Assembly: GCF_017795745.1 (NCBI RefSeq)
Contig: NZ_CP059067.1
Location: 3,348,001-3,412,000, forward strand
Direction of reading: 5' to 3'
Length of the DNA: 64,000 bases
DNA from: Rhizobacter sp. AJA081-3
GTDB taxonomy: Bacteria > Pseudomonadota > Gammaproteobacteria > Burkholderiales > Burkholderiaceae_C
Within the stretch, counting starts at the first letter, position 1, and every line of letters starts with the position of its first letter. The notes beneath the pieces are model-generated. The model was not told the DNA's origin, did no database searches, and saw only the letters and a program-made list of their open reading frames with translations. This document shows, piece by piece, positions 26,262 to 35,642 of the stretch. Both the position numbers and the translations under genes were made by a program.

Positions 26262-27236
26262 ATGCAGAACATCACCGTCAACGATGCCGTCGGCCAGGCC
26301 CTGGCCGAGGAGATGCGCCGCGATGCGCGCGTGCTGACCTTCGGCGAAGGCGTGGCGACGAACCGCCGCGACCTGCTCGCCGAGTTCGGCGCGCACCGCG
26401 TGCGCAACACGCCGCTGGCCGAGGGCATCATCGCCGGCGCCGCCGCGGGCGCGGCCGCGATGGGCCTGCGGCCTGTCATCGACCTGCTGTACGCGCCCTT
26501 CCTCACGCTGTCGATGGACGCGATCATGAACAGCGCCGGCAAGCTGCGCTACCTGTCGGGCGGGCAGTTCGAGTTCCCGATGGTCGTGCTGGCGCGCACC
26601 GGCGCGGGCTGGACGGTCGGCGCCCAGCACAACCACAACCTGGAGGCGATGTTCGTGCACGCGCCGGGCCTGAAGGTGGTGATGCCTCACAGCACGGCCG
26701 ACTACAAGGGCCTGCTGAAGAGCGCCATCCGCGACCCGAATCCGGTGCTGTTCTTCATGGACATGACGGTCGGCTACACGCCGGGCCCGGTGCCCGAGGG
26801 CGAGCACGTGGTTCCGCTCGGTCAGGCCGCGGTGCTGCGCGCCGGCCGCGATGTCACGCTGGTCTCCTACTCGAAGACCGTGGCGACCTGCCTGGCCGCC
26901 GCCGAGCAGCTCGCGATGCGCGGCGTCGATGCCGAGGTGATCGACCTGCGCACGCTCAAGCCGCTCGACGAAGCGACGATCCTGCGCTCGGTGCGCAAGA
27001 CCGGCCGGCTGGTGGTGGTGCACGAGGCCGCGGCGCCCTGCGGTGTCGGCGCCGAGGTGGCGGCGATCGTCTCGGAGAAGGCATTCGCCGCGCTGAAGGC
27101 GCCGGTGCGCCGCATCACCGGGCCGGACGCGCCCGCGCCCTCGTCGTGGCTGCTCGAGCAGGCGGCGCTGCCGCAGGCCGACGGCATCGCGCGCGCCGCG
27201 CTGGAGTTGCTCGGCGCCGAGGCCGTGCCGGCCTGA
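26262..27236 (+). CDS. Thiamine-diphosphate-dependent dehydrogenase E1, beta subunit (AcoB/PdhB-like)
   Basis: The 324-residue protein has the transketolase-like pyrimidine-binding domain (ITVNDAVGQALAEEMRRD, FGEGVA, NTPLAEGIIAGAAAGAA) and the C-terminal domain (VIDLRTLKPLDEATILRSVRKTGRLVVVHEA). It pairs with the alpha subunit to form an alpha2-beta2 E1 that decarboxylates a 2-oxo acid. The missing E2/E3 genes suggest it borrows partners encoded elsewhere or acts as a stand-alone ThDP enzyme. Confidence 0.9.
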   Translation: MQNITVNDAVGQALAEEMRRDARVLTFGEGVATNRRDLLAEFGAHRVRNTPLAEGIIAGAAAGAAAMGLRPVIDLLYAPFLTLSMDAIMNSAGKLRYLSGGQFEFPMVVLARTGAGWTVGAQHNHNLEAMFVHAPGLKVVMPHSTADYKGLLKSAIRDPNPVLFFMDMTVGYTPGPVPEGEHVVPLGQAAVLRAGRDVTLVSYSKTVATCLAAAEQLAMRGVDAEVIDLRTLKPLDEATILRSVRKTGRLVVVHEAAAPCGVGAEVAAIVSEKAFAALKAPVRRITGPDAPAPSSWLLEQAALPQADGIARAALELLGAEAVPA

Positions 27237-27246
27237 GCGATCACGT

Positions 27247-27480
27247 TCACGCGGCGTCGACGGCGACCCTCGCCTCGCCTTCGGCGCCGATCAGCGCGCG
27301 GCTTCGCGCGTCGATCTTCAGCTGATCGCCGGCGTCGAGGAAGTGATCGTCGGGGTCACCGGGCCGCGTCACCCACACGCGCCCGGCGATCACGCGCAAC
27401 GTGACTGCCATGGCCTGCGTCCAGCGCAGCAGCTGGCCGTCGGAGAGTTGCAGCACGAGGGGAGTGGGGAGCTGGAGCAT
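27247..27480 (-). CDS. DUF2917 small protein
   Basis: The 77-residue protein matches DUF2917: LVLQLSDGQLLRWTQAMAVTLRVIAGRVWVTRPGDPDDHFLDAGDQL is cupin-like, ending in a basic/acidic tail. The family is common in Burkholderiales and often lies divergent from a regulator gene, as here with the MocR gene. Function is unknown. The upstream gap of 165 bases holds the repeated CTGTAC elements that may control both genes. Confidence 0.88.
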   Translation of the reverse strand: MLQLPTPLVLQLSDGQLLRWTQAMAVTLRVIAGRVWVTRPGDPDDHFLDAGDQLKIDARSRALIGAEGEARVAVDAA

Positions 27481-27560
27481 GGTGCGGTCCCGGTGAAGTA
27501 GGGCAGGCCAGTGTCGAAACAAGCCGCGATCGGCGACAGACGCAGCGCTGGCCAAACTGC

Positions 27561-27622
27561 ACCGGTACAGCAGCCACCACGGCGCTCTGTACTGGCGACA
27601 GATGGCCACCTCTGTACCGGTA
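27561..27622. promoter_or_regulatory. Three CTGTAC-CGG-type half-sites, candidate MocR operator
   Basis: CTGTACTGG at 27587-27595 and CTGTACCGGTA at 27612-27622 are direct repeats with starts 25 bases apart. The inverted copy ACCGGTACAG lies at 27561-27570. Direct repeats plus an inverted half-site are typical of GntR/MocR autoregulatory regions. The array lies 24-85 bases before the MocR start and in the DUF2917 upstream region. Confidence 0.55.
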
Positions 27623-27645
27623 CGCCCGGGCCAGCGCGGTTCACA

Positions 27646-29154
27646 ATGGCCCGCATGGACGCCGCCACCGGGTCTTCCGGCCCCCTGTACCAGCGCATCG
27701 CCGCACAGATCGAGGCGGCGATCGCCAGCGGCGCCATGGCCGCCGGCGCGCGGCTGCCCTCGGTGCGCCAGCTCGCCCAGCAGCACGGCGTGAGCATGAG
27801 CACCGCGCTGCAGGTCTACCGCAGCCTCGAGAACCGCGGCGTGGTCGAGGCGCGGCCGAAGTCGGGCTACTACGTCGCGCCGCGTGCGCACGCCCTGCCC
27901 GAGCCGATGCTCGACCTGCGCATGGAAGCGCCCTCGCTGGTCAACATGGACCAGGTGCTGCAGGAGTTCCTGTGGATCGTCAACGACCCGCTGGCCGTGC
28001 CCTCGTTCCATGCACAGCCGGCGCGATCGCTGCTGCCCGAAGCGAAACTGCAGGCGCTGCTGGCCGGCGTGAACCGCCGCCACCCGGAGTACGCCTCGCG
28101 CTGCCAGATGGAAGGCAGCGCCGCGCTGCGCCAGGAGATCGCGCGCCGCGCGGTGAGTTCGGGCGTGCAGCTGCGGCCTGAGGAGATCGTCATCACCAAC
28201 GGTGGCCTGGAGGCCGTCTACCTCGCGCTGCGCTCGGTGGCGAGTGCTGGCGACACCATCGTGCTGGAGTCGCCGACCTACTTCCACCTGCTGCAGGTGA
28301 TCGAGAGCCTGGGCATGCGTGCGCTCGAGATCCCGACCCATCCGCGCGACGGCATCTCGCTGGAGGCGCTGGAGTTCGCCACCCGCACGCCGGGCGCGGT
28401 GAAGGCCTGCGTGCTGCTGCCCAACTTCCCCAACCCGATGGGCAGCCTGATGCCGGTGGAGCGCAAGCGCGAGCTGGTCAAGCTGACGGCCGAGCGCGGC
28501 ATCACGCTGATCGAGAGCGACATCTACGGCGAGCTCTACTTCGGCGAGCAGCGCCCGCCGGTGCTGAAGAGCTTCGATACGGACTTGCAAGAGAAGGCCG
28601 ACGTGATCCTCTGCTCGGCCTTCACCAAGACCGTGGCGCCCGGCTACCGCATCGGCTGGGTGGCGCCGGGGCGGCATTTCCTGAAGACGCAGGCGCTGAA
28701 ATTCCGCACCTCGGTGGCCTGCCCGATGCTCACGCAGGAGGTGCTGGCGCAGTTCATCCGCGACGGCGGCTACGACCACCACCTGCGCCGCCTGCGCGCG
28801 GCGCTGAAGACGCAGATGCACCAGATGGTCGACGCGGTGGCGCGCCACTTCCCAATGGGCTGCCGCATGATCCTGCCGCAGGGCGGCATGATGCTGTGGA
28901 TCGAGATGCCGAAACACGTCGACTCGCGCGAGGTGTTCGCGCTGGCGCGGCTCGAGCACATCGGCGTGGGCCGGGCGGCGGCCTTCTCGACCACGCGGCG
29001 CTTCGACCACTTCATCCGGCTGCAGTACGGCGAGCCCTTCACCGCGCAGACCGAGGCGGCGATGAAGCGCCTCGGCCAGATCGTCAAGCGCCTGGCCGAA
29101 CGCTCGCCGCGGCGCGAGGATCAACGCACCATGCCCTCCGCGCTGCATGCCTGA
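27646..29154 (+). CDS. MocR-family regulator (GntR HTH + aminotransferase-like domain)
   Basis: The 502-residue protein has an N-terminal GntR winged helix (YQRIAAQIEAAIASGAMAAG, LPSVRQLAQQHGVSMSTALQ) and a fold-type-I aminotransferase domain. The PLP lysine is expected in SAFTKTVAPGYR (Lys328), and the YGELYF and NFPNPMGS motifs are present. Such proteins regulate genes using PLP or amino-compound ligands. ATG at 27646 or 27655 is possible. The end overlaps the start of an MFS gene by 8 bases, so it probably controls that transporter and the divergent DUF2917 gene. Confidence 0.9.
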   Translation: MARMDAATGSSGPLYQRIAAQIEAAIASGAMAAGARLPSVRQLAQQHGVSMSTALQVYRSLENRGVVEARPKSGYYVAPRAHALPEPMLDLRMEAPSLVNMDQVLQEFLWIVNDPLAVPSFHAQPARSLLPEAKLQALLAGVNRRHPEYASRCQMEGSAALRQEIARRAVSSGVQLRPEEIVITNGGLEAVYLALRSVASAGDTIVLESPTYFHLLQVIESLGMRALEIPTHPRDGISLEALEFATRTPGAVKACVLLPNFPNPMGSLMPVERKRELVKLTAERGITLIESDIYGELYFGEQRPPVLKSFDTDLQEKADVILCSAFTKTVAPGYRIGWVAPGRHFLKTQALKFRTSVACPMLTQEVLAQFIRDGGYDHHLRRLRAALKTQMHQMVDAVARHFPMGCRMILPQGGMMLWIEMPKHVDSREVFALARLEHIGVGRAAAFSTTRRFDHFIRLQYGEPFTAQTEAAMKRLGQIVKRLAERSPRREDQRTMPSALHA

Positions 29155-30370
29155 TCACACCGCCGACTCCCGCTATGCCTGGCTGCGCCTGGCCGCCACG
29201 CTGGGCCTGATGACCATCGGCTCGGCGGCGATGTACGTCGTCGCCGTGGTGCTGCCGGCGGTGCAGGCCGAGTTCGGCGTGGCCCGCGCCGATGCCTCGC
29301 TGCCCTACACGCTGCTGATGGTCGGCTTCGGCCTGGGCGGCGTGCTGATGGGCAAGCTGGCCGACCGTTTCGGTGTGATGGTGCCGGTGCTGATCGGCTC
29401 GGTGGGCCTGGCCAGCGGTTTCGCGCTCGCCGCGCAGGCCAGCAGCATCCTCGGCTTCGCCATCGTCTCCGGCCTGCTGCTCGGCCTGCTCGGCAGCTCG
29501 GCCACCTTCGCGCCGTTGGTGGCCGACACATCCCTCTGGTTCGTGCGCCGGCGCGGCATCGCGGTGGCCATCTGCGCCAGCGGCAACTACCTGGCCGGCG
29601 CGATCTGGCCGCCGATCGTGCAGCACTTCGTCGACACCGCCGGCTGGCGCGGCGCCTACACCATGCTGGCCATCGTCAGCGCCGTCGTCATGCCGCTGCT
29701 GGCGCTCGCCTTGCGTCCGCGCCCGCCGGCGGCGGTGGCCGGCGTCACCCGCGGCGGTGCGGCGGCGCAACCCTCCGACCGGCCCTTCGGCTTCTCGATG
29801 AACCAGGCGCAGGCGCTGCTGTGCGTGGCCGGCGTGGCCTGCTGCGTGGCGATGTCGATGCCGCAGGTGCACATCGTCGCCTACTGCACCGACCTCGGCT
29901 ACGGCGCCGCGCAAGGCGCGCAGATGCTGTCGCTGATGCTGGCCTGCGGCATCGCCAGCCGGCTCATCTCGGGCCTGATCTGCGACCGCATCGGCGGCGT
30001 GCGCACGCTGCTGCTCGGCTCGGTGCTGCAGGGCGTGGCGCTGCTGCTGTTCCTGCCCTTCGACGGCCTGGTGCCGCTGTACATGATCTCGGCGCTGTTC
30101 GGCCTGTTCCAGGGCGGCATCGTGCCGAGCTACGCGATCATCGTGCGCGAGCACTTCCCGCCCGCCGAGGCCGGCGCGCGCGTCGGCACGGTGCTGATGT
30201 GCACGCTGTTCGGCATGGCGCTGGGCGGATGGATGTCGGGCAAGGTGTTCGACCTGACCGGCTCGTACCACGCCGCCTTCGTCAACGGCATCGCGTGGAA
30301 CCTGCTCAACCTGGGCATCGTGCTGCTGCTCCTGTGGGGCGCGCGGCGGCGCATGCTGGCCACGGCATGA
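29147..30370 (+). CDS. MFS transporter
   Basis: The 407-residue membrane protein has 12 predicted helices. MFS loop motifs are GKLADRFGVMVPV after helix 2 and ISGLICDRIGGVR in the second half. GWRGAYTMLAIVS resembles monocarboxylate/oxalate-formate antiporter-like MFS members. It overlaps the MocR gene by 8 bases and the following epimerase-like gene by 4 (ATGA), so the three genes appear to be one operon. The substrate is unknown and may be linked to the MocR ligand. Confidence 0.88.
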   Translation: MPDHTADSRYAWLRLAATLGLMTIGSAAMYVVAVVLPAVQAEFGVARADASLPYTLLMVGFGLGGVLMGKLADRFGVMVPVLIGSVGLASGFALAAQASSILGFAIVSGLLLGLLGSSATFAPLVADTSLWFVRRRGIAVAICASGNYLAGAIWPPIVQHFVDTAGWRGAYTMLAIVSAVVMPLLALALRPRPPAAVAGVTRGGAAAQPSDRPFGFSMNQAQALLCVAGVACCVAMSMPQVHIVAYCTDLGYGAAQGAQMLSLMLACGIASRLISGLICDRIGGVRTLLLGSVLQGVALLLFLPFDGLVPLYMISALFGLFQGGIVPSYAIIVREHFPPAEAGARVGTVLMCTLFGMALGGWMSGKVFDLTGSYHAAFVNGIAWNLLNLGIVLLLLWGARRRMLATA

Positions 30371-31332
30371 AGCTGCTGGTGCTCGGCGGCACAGTGTTTC
30401 TCGGGCGCCATGTGGTCACGCAGGCGCTGGAGGCCGGCCATGAGGTCACGCTGCTGCACCGCGGGCGGCACGGCGGCGGGCCTGTTCCCGCCGCGCGCAC
30501 GCTGATCGGCGACCGCGATGGAGATCTCTCGGCACTCACGGGGCAGGCTTTCGACGCGGTGATCGACTGCAGCGGCTACACCGCTGCGCAGATCGAGCGC
30601 GGCACGGCATTGCTGGCCGACGTGCCGCGCTACCTGTTCGTCTCCAGCATCTCGGTGGTGGCCGCTTTCCCGCCCGGTGTGCCGCACTACGAGGATGCGC
30701 CGCTGCTCACGGGCGAGGCCGGCTACGGCGAGCAGAAGGCGCGAGCCGAGGCCGTGCTGCTGGCGGCACGCGCCGGCCGCGCCACCATCGTCCGCCCCGG
30801 CCTGATCGTCGGCCCGCACGACCCGACCGGCCGCTTCACCCACTGGCCGCTGCGCGTGGCGTCAGGCGGCGAGGTGCTCGCGCCGGGCCGGCCGGAGCGG
30901 CCGGTGCAGATCATCGATGGGCGCGATCTCGCGGCCTGGTGCCTGCAGCTCGTCGAGCACGGTGTCACAGGCACCTTCAACGCCATCGGTGATCTGCTGC
31001 CGATGAGCGAGCTGCTCGACACCTGCCGCGAAGTCTCGGCCAGCGACGCGCGCTTCACCTGGATCGACGATCGCACACTGGTCGACGCGAAGGTCGAGGC
31101 CTGGAGCGAACTGCCGCTGTGGATCCCCGAAGACGACCCGGCCTTCGGCGGCATGCTGCTCGGCCGCAACGACCGCGCCCGCGCCGCCGGACTGCAGACC
31201 CGGCCGCTGGCAGACACCGTGCGCGAGACGCTGGCCTGGGCGCTGTCGTCCGACGGCCAGGCCGCGCGCAGCCCGCACGCGATGAGCGCGCAGCGCGAGG
31301 CCGCGCTGCTGGCAGCCGCAGCCACGCGCTGA
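30367..31332 (+). CDS. NAD-dependent epimerase/dehydratase (extended/atypical SDR family)
   Basis: The 321-residue protein starts with a Rossmann motif MKLLVLGGTVFLGRHVVTQAL, in which GGTxFLGR is typical of a plant-like epimerase subgroup. It continues with FDAVIDCSGYTAAQIERG and YLFVSSISVV, then IVRPGLIVGPHDPTGRFTHWP. The usual YxxxK appears as YGEQKARAE. It probably acts on a nucleotide sugar or a related NAD(P)-linked substrate. ATG overlaps the MFS stop, so it is translated with it. Substrate unknown. Confidence 0.85.
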   Translation: MKLLVLGGTVFLGRHVVTQALEAGHEVTLLHRGRHGGGPVPAARTLIGDRDGDLSALTGQAFDAVIDCSGYTAAQIERGTALLADVPRYLFVSSISVVAAFPPGVPHYEDAPLLTGEAGYGEQKARAEAVLLAARAGRATIVRPGLIVGPHDPTGRFTHWPLRVASGGEVLAPGRPERPVQIIDGRDLAAWCLQLVEHGVTGTFNAIGDLLPMSELLDTCREVSASDARFTWIDDRTLVDAKVEAWSELPLWIPEDDPAFGGMLLGRNDRARAAGLQTRPLADTVRETLAWALSSDGQAARSPHAMSAQREAALLAAAATR

Positions 31333-31333
31333 A

Positions 31334-33250
31334 TCAGATCTGCACCCGCGTTCCCAGCTCGACGACGGCGTTGTCGGGCAGGCGGAAGAATTCCACCACG
31401 CTGCCCGCATTGCGGCTCATGCCCGCGAACAGCCTCTCGCGCCACGCTGCCATGCCCGGCCCCGACGTCGGCACGATGGTCTCGCGGCTGAGGAAGTAGC
31501 TGGTCTCGAAGGGCGGCACCGCCAGGCCCTTCGCGGCGCACAGGCGCAGCGCACGCGGCACGTCGGGCGTCTCCATGAAACCGAAGTCCAGCGTCACACG
31601 CCAGAAGCCGGCGCCGAGCGACTCCACCGCTGCGCGTTCGGCATCCTCGACCACCGGCTGCTCGAGGAAGCGCACGGTGAGGATCACGTTGCACGCGTGC
31701 AGCACCTGGTTGTGCTTCAGGTTGTGCAGAAGCGCCTGCGGCACGGTGCTCGGGTCGGCGACCGCGTAGACCGCGGTGCGCGCGGCGCGCGGCACCGCAT
31801 CCGCAGCCAGCGTGTCGATGAAGGGCTGCAGCTCAAGCCCCTCGCGGCGGATGCTCGCCAGCGCCAGCGTGCGGCCACGCTGCCAGGTGCTCATCACCAC
31901 GAACAGCAGCGCGCCCAGGGCCAGCGGGAACCAGCCGCCATCGAGGAACTTCACTGCGCAGCTGGCCACCAGCAGCGCATCGATGGCCAGGAAGAACAGC
32001 GTCGCGCCGATCGCCAGCGGTGCCGGCAGCCGCCAGCCCTCGCGCACGACGATGTAGGTCAGCAGCGTGGTGATCAGCATCGTCACGGTGACGGCGATGC
32101 CGTAGGCCCCGGCCAGCGCCGAGGAGCTGCCGAAATACAGCACGGACGCCACCACGCCGGCCAGCAGCACCCAGTTCACCAGTGGCATGTAGATCTGCCC
32201 GATCTCGCGCGCCGAGGTGTGGCGCACCGTCATGCGCGGCAGGAAGCCGAGCTGGATGGCCTGGCGCGTCATCGAGTAGGCGCCCGAGATCACCGCCTGC
32301 GACGCGATGATGGCGGCCAGCGTGGCCAGCACGACGGCCGGCACCAGCAGCGGCTCCGGGAAGAGCCGGTAGAACGGGTTCTCGATGGCACCGGGGTCGC
32401 GCATCAGCAGGGCACCCTGCCCCATGTAGTTCAGCGCCAGCGCGGGCAGCACCAGTCCGGTCCAGGCCAGCTGGATGGGGCGGCGGCCGAAGTGGCCGAG
32501 GTCCGCGTACAGCGCCTCGGCGCCGGTCAGCGCGAGCACGATCGCGCCGATGGCCGCGAACACTTTCCAGCCGCGGCCGGACAGGAACGACGCCGCCTCG
32601 CGCGGGTCGAGCGCGGCCAGGATCGCCGGCTGCTGAACGATCTGCCACACGCCGGTGACCGCCAGCGCCGCGAACCACAGCAGGATCACCGGCCCGAACA
32701 GCCGCCCGACCACGGCCGTGCCGAAGCGCTGCAGCGCGAACAGGCCGACCAGCACGACGAGCGACAGCGGCAGCACCCAGGCCTTCAGCGCCGGCGCCAC
32801 CACCTCCAGGCCCTCCATCGCACCGAGCACCGAGATCGCCGGCGTGATGACGCTGTCGCCATAGAACAGCGTGGCGCCGAACACGCCGAGCAGCAGCAGC
32901 ACGCGGCGCATTCTCGGCCGGCCGCCGGCCGAGCGGGCCGCCAGCGCAGTGAGCGCAAGGCCACCGCCTTCGCCGCGGTTGTCGGCACGCAGTATCAGCG
33001 TCACGTACTTGAGCGTGACGACCAGCATGAGCGCCCAGAAGATGCACGACACCGCGCCGACCAGGTGCGCCGCGTCCAGCGGCACGCCGGTGGCCGGCGC
33101 GAAGATCTCGCGCACCGTGTACAGCGGGCTGGTGCCGATGTCGCCATAGACGACGCCGATCGCACCGAGGGTCAGCGCCGCCAGCCCCTGGCGGCCCGGG
33201 TGGGCGGATGCGGTGGTGGCGGCACCGGGCGAAATGGTCGAGGCGGACAT
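31334..33250 (-). CDS. kup: Kup-type low-affinity potassium transporter
   Basis: The 638-residue protein matches Kup in length (about 620-630) and motifs: [20 protein letters not shown] at residues about 29-48, [22 protein letters not shown], and [15 protein letters not shown]. About 12 membrane helices are followed by a soluble C-terminal domain ([20 protein letters not shown]). It imports K+ with H+. The neighbouring KdpE/KdpD-like genes lie 46 bases upstream on the same strand, which makes K+-dependent or turgor control of kup likely here. Confidence 0.94.
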   Translation of the reverse strand: MSASTISPGAATTASAHPGRQGLAALTLGAIGVVYGDIGTSPLYTVREIFAPATGVPLDAAHLVGAVSCIFWALMLVVTLKYVTLILRADNRGEGGGLALTALAARSAGGRPRMRRVLLLLGVFGATLFYGDSVITPAISVLGAMEGLEVVAPALKAWVLPLSLVVLVGLFALQRFGTAVVGRLFGPVILLWFAALAVTGVWQIVQQPAILAALDPREAASFLSGRGWKVFAAIGAIVLALTGAEALYADLGHFGRRPIQLAWTGLVLPALALNYMGQGALLMRDPGAIENPFYRLFPEPLLVPAVVLATLAAIIASQAVISGAYSMTRQAIQLGFLPRMTVRHTSAREIGQIYMPLVNWVLLAGVVASVLYFGSSSALAGAYGIAVTVTMLITTLLTYIVVREGWRLPAPLAIGATLFFLAIDALLVASCAVKFLDGGWFPLALGALLFVVMSTWQRGRTLALASIRREGLELQPFIDTLAADAVPRAARTAVYAVADPSTVPQALLHNLKHNQVLHACNVILTVRFLEQPVVEDAERAAVESLGAGFWRVTLDFGFMETPDVPRALRLCAAKGLAVPPFETSYFLSRETIVPTSGPGMAAWRERLFAGMSRNAGSVVEFFRLPDNAVVELGTRVQI

Positions 33251-33296
33251 GGCAACGAAGGTTCGTGGAGGAACCCTCAGCGTGCGCGCCCTCGCG

Positions 33297-34016
33297 TCAG
33301 GAAGGCATAAGGGGCGCGGCCGGGTCCTCGTCGGGCTCGGCGAGGCGGTAGCCCACGCCGGGGTCGGTCAACAGCAGGCGCGGTTCGGCCGGGTCGGCCT
33401 CGAGCTTGGCGCGCAGCTGGCCCATGTAAAGGCGCAGGTACTGCGTGTGCTCGACGAACTCGGCGCCCCACACGTCGGCCAGCAGCTGCCGGTGCGTGAC
33501 CACCTGGCCGGCGCTGCGCACCAGCCGCGCCAGCAGCTTGAACTCGGTGGGCGTGAGGTGCACCGCCTCGCCATCACGATGCACGCGCTGCGCGGCCAGG
33601 TCGACATGCACAGCACCGCGGCGGTAGGCCGTCAGCGCGGCGCTGACGCGCGTGCCGCGGTGGCGCAGAGCGACGCGCATGCGCGCGAGCAGCTCGCCCA
33701 CACCGAAGGGCTTGACGAGGTAGTCGTCGGCCCCGGCGTCGAGCATCCGGATCTTCTGCCCCTCGGCCTGTCGCGCCGAGATCACCAGCACAGGCAGCGA
33801 CTCGCGGCGGCACAGCGCCGCCAGCAGCGACTCGCCGTCGCCGTCGGGCAGGCCGAGGTCGAGCACGACGAGGTCGAGCGTCGCGTTCGCCGCCAGCGCC
33901 AGGCCTTCAGACAGGCTGGCGGCGGTGAGCATCTCGTAGCCTTCCAGCGCGAGCGCGTCGCGCAGCGTGCGGCGCAGCTCGGCGTCGTCCTCGACGAGCA
34001 GCACGCGCATCGTCAT
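33297..34016 (-). CDS. KdpE-like OmpR-family response regulator
   Basis: The 239-residue protein has a receiver domain (acidic pocket VEDD; phospho-acceptor Asp53 in [10 protein letters not shown]; Lys in DDYLVKPFG) and an OmpR winged helix ([49 protein letters not shown]). The C-terminal pattern closely follows KdpE. ATG overlaps the stop of the kinase gene (ATGA). No kdpFABC operon is present, so the neighbouring kup is the probable target. Confidence 0.88.
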   Translation of the reverse strand: MTMRVLLVEDDAELRRTLRDALALEGYEMLTAASLSEGLALAANATLDLVVLDLGLPDGDGESLLAALCRRESLPVLVISARQAEGQKIRMLDAGADDYLVKPFGVGELLARMRVALRHRGTRVSAALTAYRRGAVHVDLAAQRVHRDGEAVHLTPTEFKLLARLVRSAGQVVTHRQLLADVWGAEFVEHTQYLRLYMGQLRAKLEADPAEPRLLLTDPGVGYRLAEPDEDPAAPLMPS

Positions 34017-35593
34017 GGCGGCATCTCTTCGGCCGGCGGCTGCGGCGGCTGCTCGCGCAGCGGCAGCACACACTCGAAGCTGCAGCCGCCGTGGCCGCGC
34101 GGGCGCAGCCGCAGCTCGCCACCATGCGCGCGTGCGATGGCGCGGCAGACGGCCAGGCCGACCCCGGCACCGGCGCGCGCCCGCTGCGCCAGTGACGATT
34201 CGGCAGCACCCTTCGGTTCGCTCTCACCGCGGCGGAACACCTCGAAGACCCGCTCGCGCCACGCCGGCGCGATGCCTGGCCCACGGTCGCGCACCGCCAG
34301 CACCACCTGCTCGGCCTGCCGGCGCACCAGCACTTCCACCGGCGCCTCGGGCGGGCTGTACTTGAGCGCGTTGTCGACCAGGTTGTCGAGCAATTGCGTG
34401 AGCAGCAGCGCGTCGCACCACAGCAGCGGCAGGCCGGGCTCCAGCCGGGCGCGCACGCGGCGCGCCGGGTCGTGCCGGCGCGCGTGGCGCAGCACCGTGC
34501 CGACCAGTTCCTCGGCCGATTCCCAGTCGCAGCGCAGCGCCACGCCGGGTGCATCGAGGCGGGCGAGCTGCAGGGTGTTGTCGGTCAGCCGGCTGAGCTG
34601 CGTGGTTTCGTCGACGATGCTGGCGGCCAGGCGCTGCCGCTGCTGCGGGTCCAGCCGGGCGCCCTGCTCCGCCAGCGACGAGGCGGCGCCCATGATGGTG
34701 GCCAGCGGCGTGCGGAAGTCGTGCGAGATCGCGGCGAGCAGCGCATTGCGCACCGCCTGCGACTGCGCCTCGTCGCGGGCGCGCTGTTCGTCGCGGCGCA
34801 TCAGCACGCGCTGCAGCGCCTGGCCCAGCTGGTCGCACAGGGCCTGCGCATGGGCGCGCAGCAGCGGGTCCTGCGTCGCGTCCGTGCCCTGGCCGCGCAG
34901 CACCGCGGCGCCCAGGCTGATGCCGCGCCCGCGCATCGGAAGGTACCAGTCGGGCAGTTCGGCGTGGCGGGCCGTGCCCGGGCCCATCGGCTCGCCTTGG
35001 CGCAGGCAATGCCACAGGCCGGCCGACTGGTCTGCATCGGCAGCGCCGACGCGGATCGCCGCGTCCTCGTCGTTGCCTTGCGGCATGCGGTCCTTCACCA
35101 CGAGCAGCGCCACGTCGACACCGGCCAGCGCGGCCAACGCGTCGCGCAACGCGCCGGCCTGTGCCAGCGGATCGGCGTCGTCGCGCAAGGTTTCGCCCCA
35201 CTGGCGCAGTTGCTCGGCGCGTCGGGCGTGGCTCTGTGCCCGCCGCGCCTGCGCGCGCAGCCCCGCCATCAGTGTGGAGACGATGGTGGTGACGGCCACC
35301 ATCGCGGCCAGCAGGAGAGCGTGCTGCCGCAGGTCGACCGTGAAAGTGTGGCGCGGCGGCACGAAGGCCCAGTTGAAGGCCAGCACGGCCAGTACGCCGA
35401 TCACTGCGCTGACGGCGCCCGGCAGCCACAGCGAGGCCAGCGCCGAGGCCAGCACCAGCAGCATCGCCAGGTTGGCCAGGTCGAGCCGGCCGTCGAGCAG
35501 GGCCATCGCCGCGGCGGCGGCCGCCCAGACGAGCATGGCGGGCCAGGCATCCCGCAGGCGCCAGGAGGATTCCGCATCGAGCCCGATCCGCAT
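34013..35593 (-). CDS. KdpD-like sensor histidine kinase lacking the N-terminal KdpD sensor domain
   Basis: The 526-residue kinase begins with a four-helix DUF4118 membrane module (residues about 18-115), as in the middle of KdpD. A GAF-like cytoplasmic region (about 140-260) follows, then HisKA with SHDFRTPL (His291) and an HATPase domain (NLVDNALKYSP, DRGPGI, GAGVGLAV). Full KdpD proteins of about 900 residues carry KdpD and Usp domains before DUF4118, and those are absent. ATG 35593 is chosen; GTG 35599 is equally possible. It probably senses K+ or turgor through the membrane module and phosphorylates the adjoining regulator. Confidence 0.87.
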   Translation of the reverse strand: MRIGLDAESSWRLRDAWPAMLVWAAAAAAMALLDGRLDLANLAMLLVLASALASLWLPGAVSAVIGVLAVLAFNWAFVPPRHTFTVDLRQHALLLAAMVAVTTIVSTLMAGLRAQARRAQSHARRAEQLRQWGETLRDDADPLAQAGALRDALAALAGVDVALLVVKDRMPQGNDEDAAIRVGAADADQSAGLWHCLRQGEPMGPGTARHAELPDWYLPMRGRGISLGAAVLRGQGTDATQDPLLRAHAQALCDQLGQALQRVLMRRDEQRARDEAQSQAVRNALLAAISHDFRTPLATIMGAASSLAEQGARLDPQQRQRLAASIVDETTQLSRLTDNTLQLARLDAPGVALRCDWESAEELVGTVLRHARRHDPARRVRARLEPGLPLLWCDALLLTQLLDNLVDNALKYSPPEAPVEVLVRRQAEQVVLAVRDRGPGIAPAWRERVFEVFRRGESEPKGAAESSLAQRARAGAGVGLAVCRAIARAHGGELRLRPRGHGGCSFECVLPLREQPPQPPAEEMPP

Positions 35594-35642
35594 GGCCACA
35601 CGGTAGCAGCCCGCGCATCAGGGCTGCATCAGGATGCGCGGA

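Noticed and set aside
23718-27023. Open frame of 1101 codons on the - strand
   Set aside because: It is antisense to the DUF2975, HTH and E1 genes, which have clear family motifs. Its composition is typical shadow coding.
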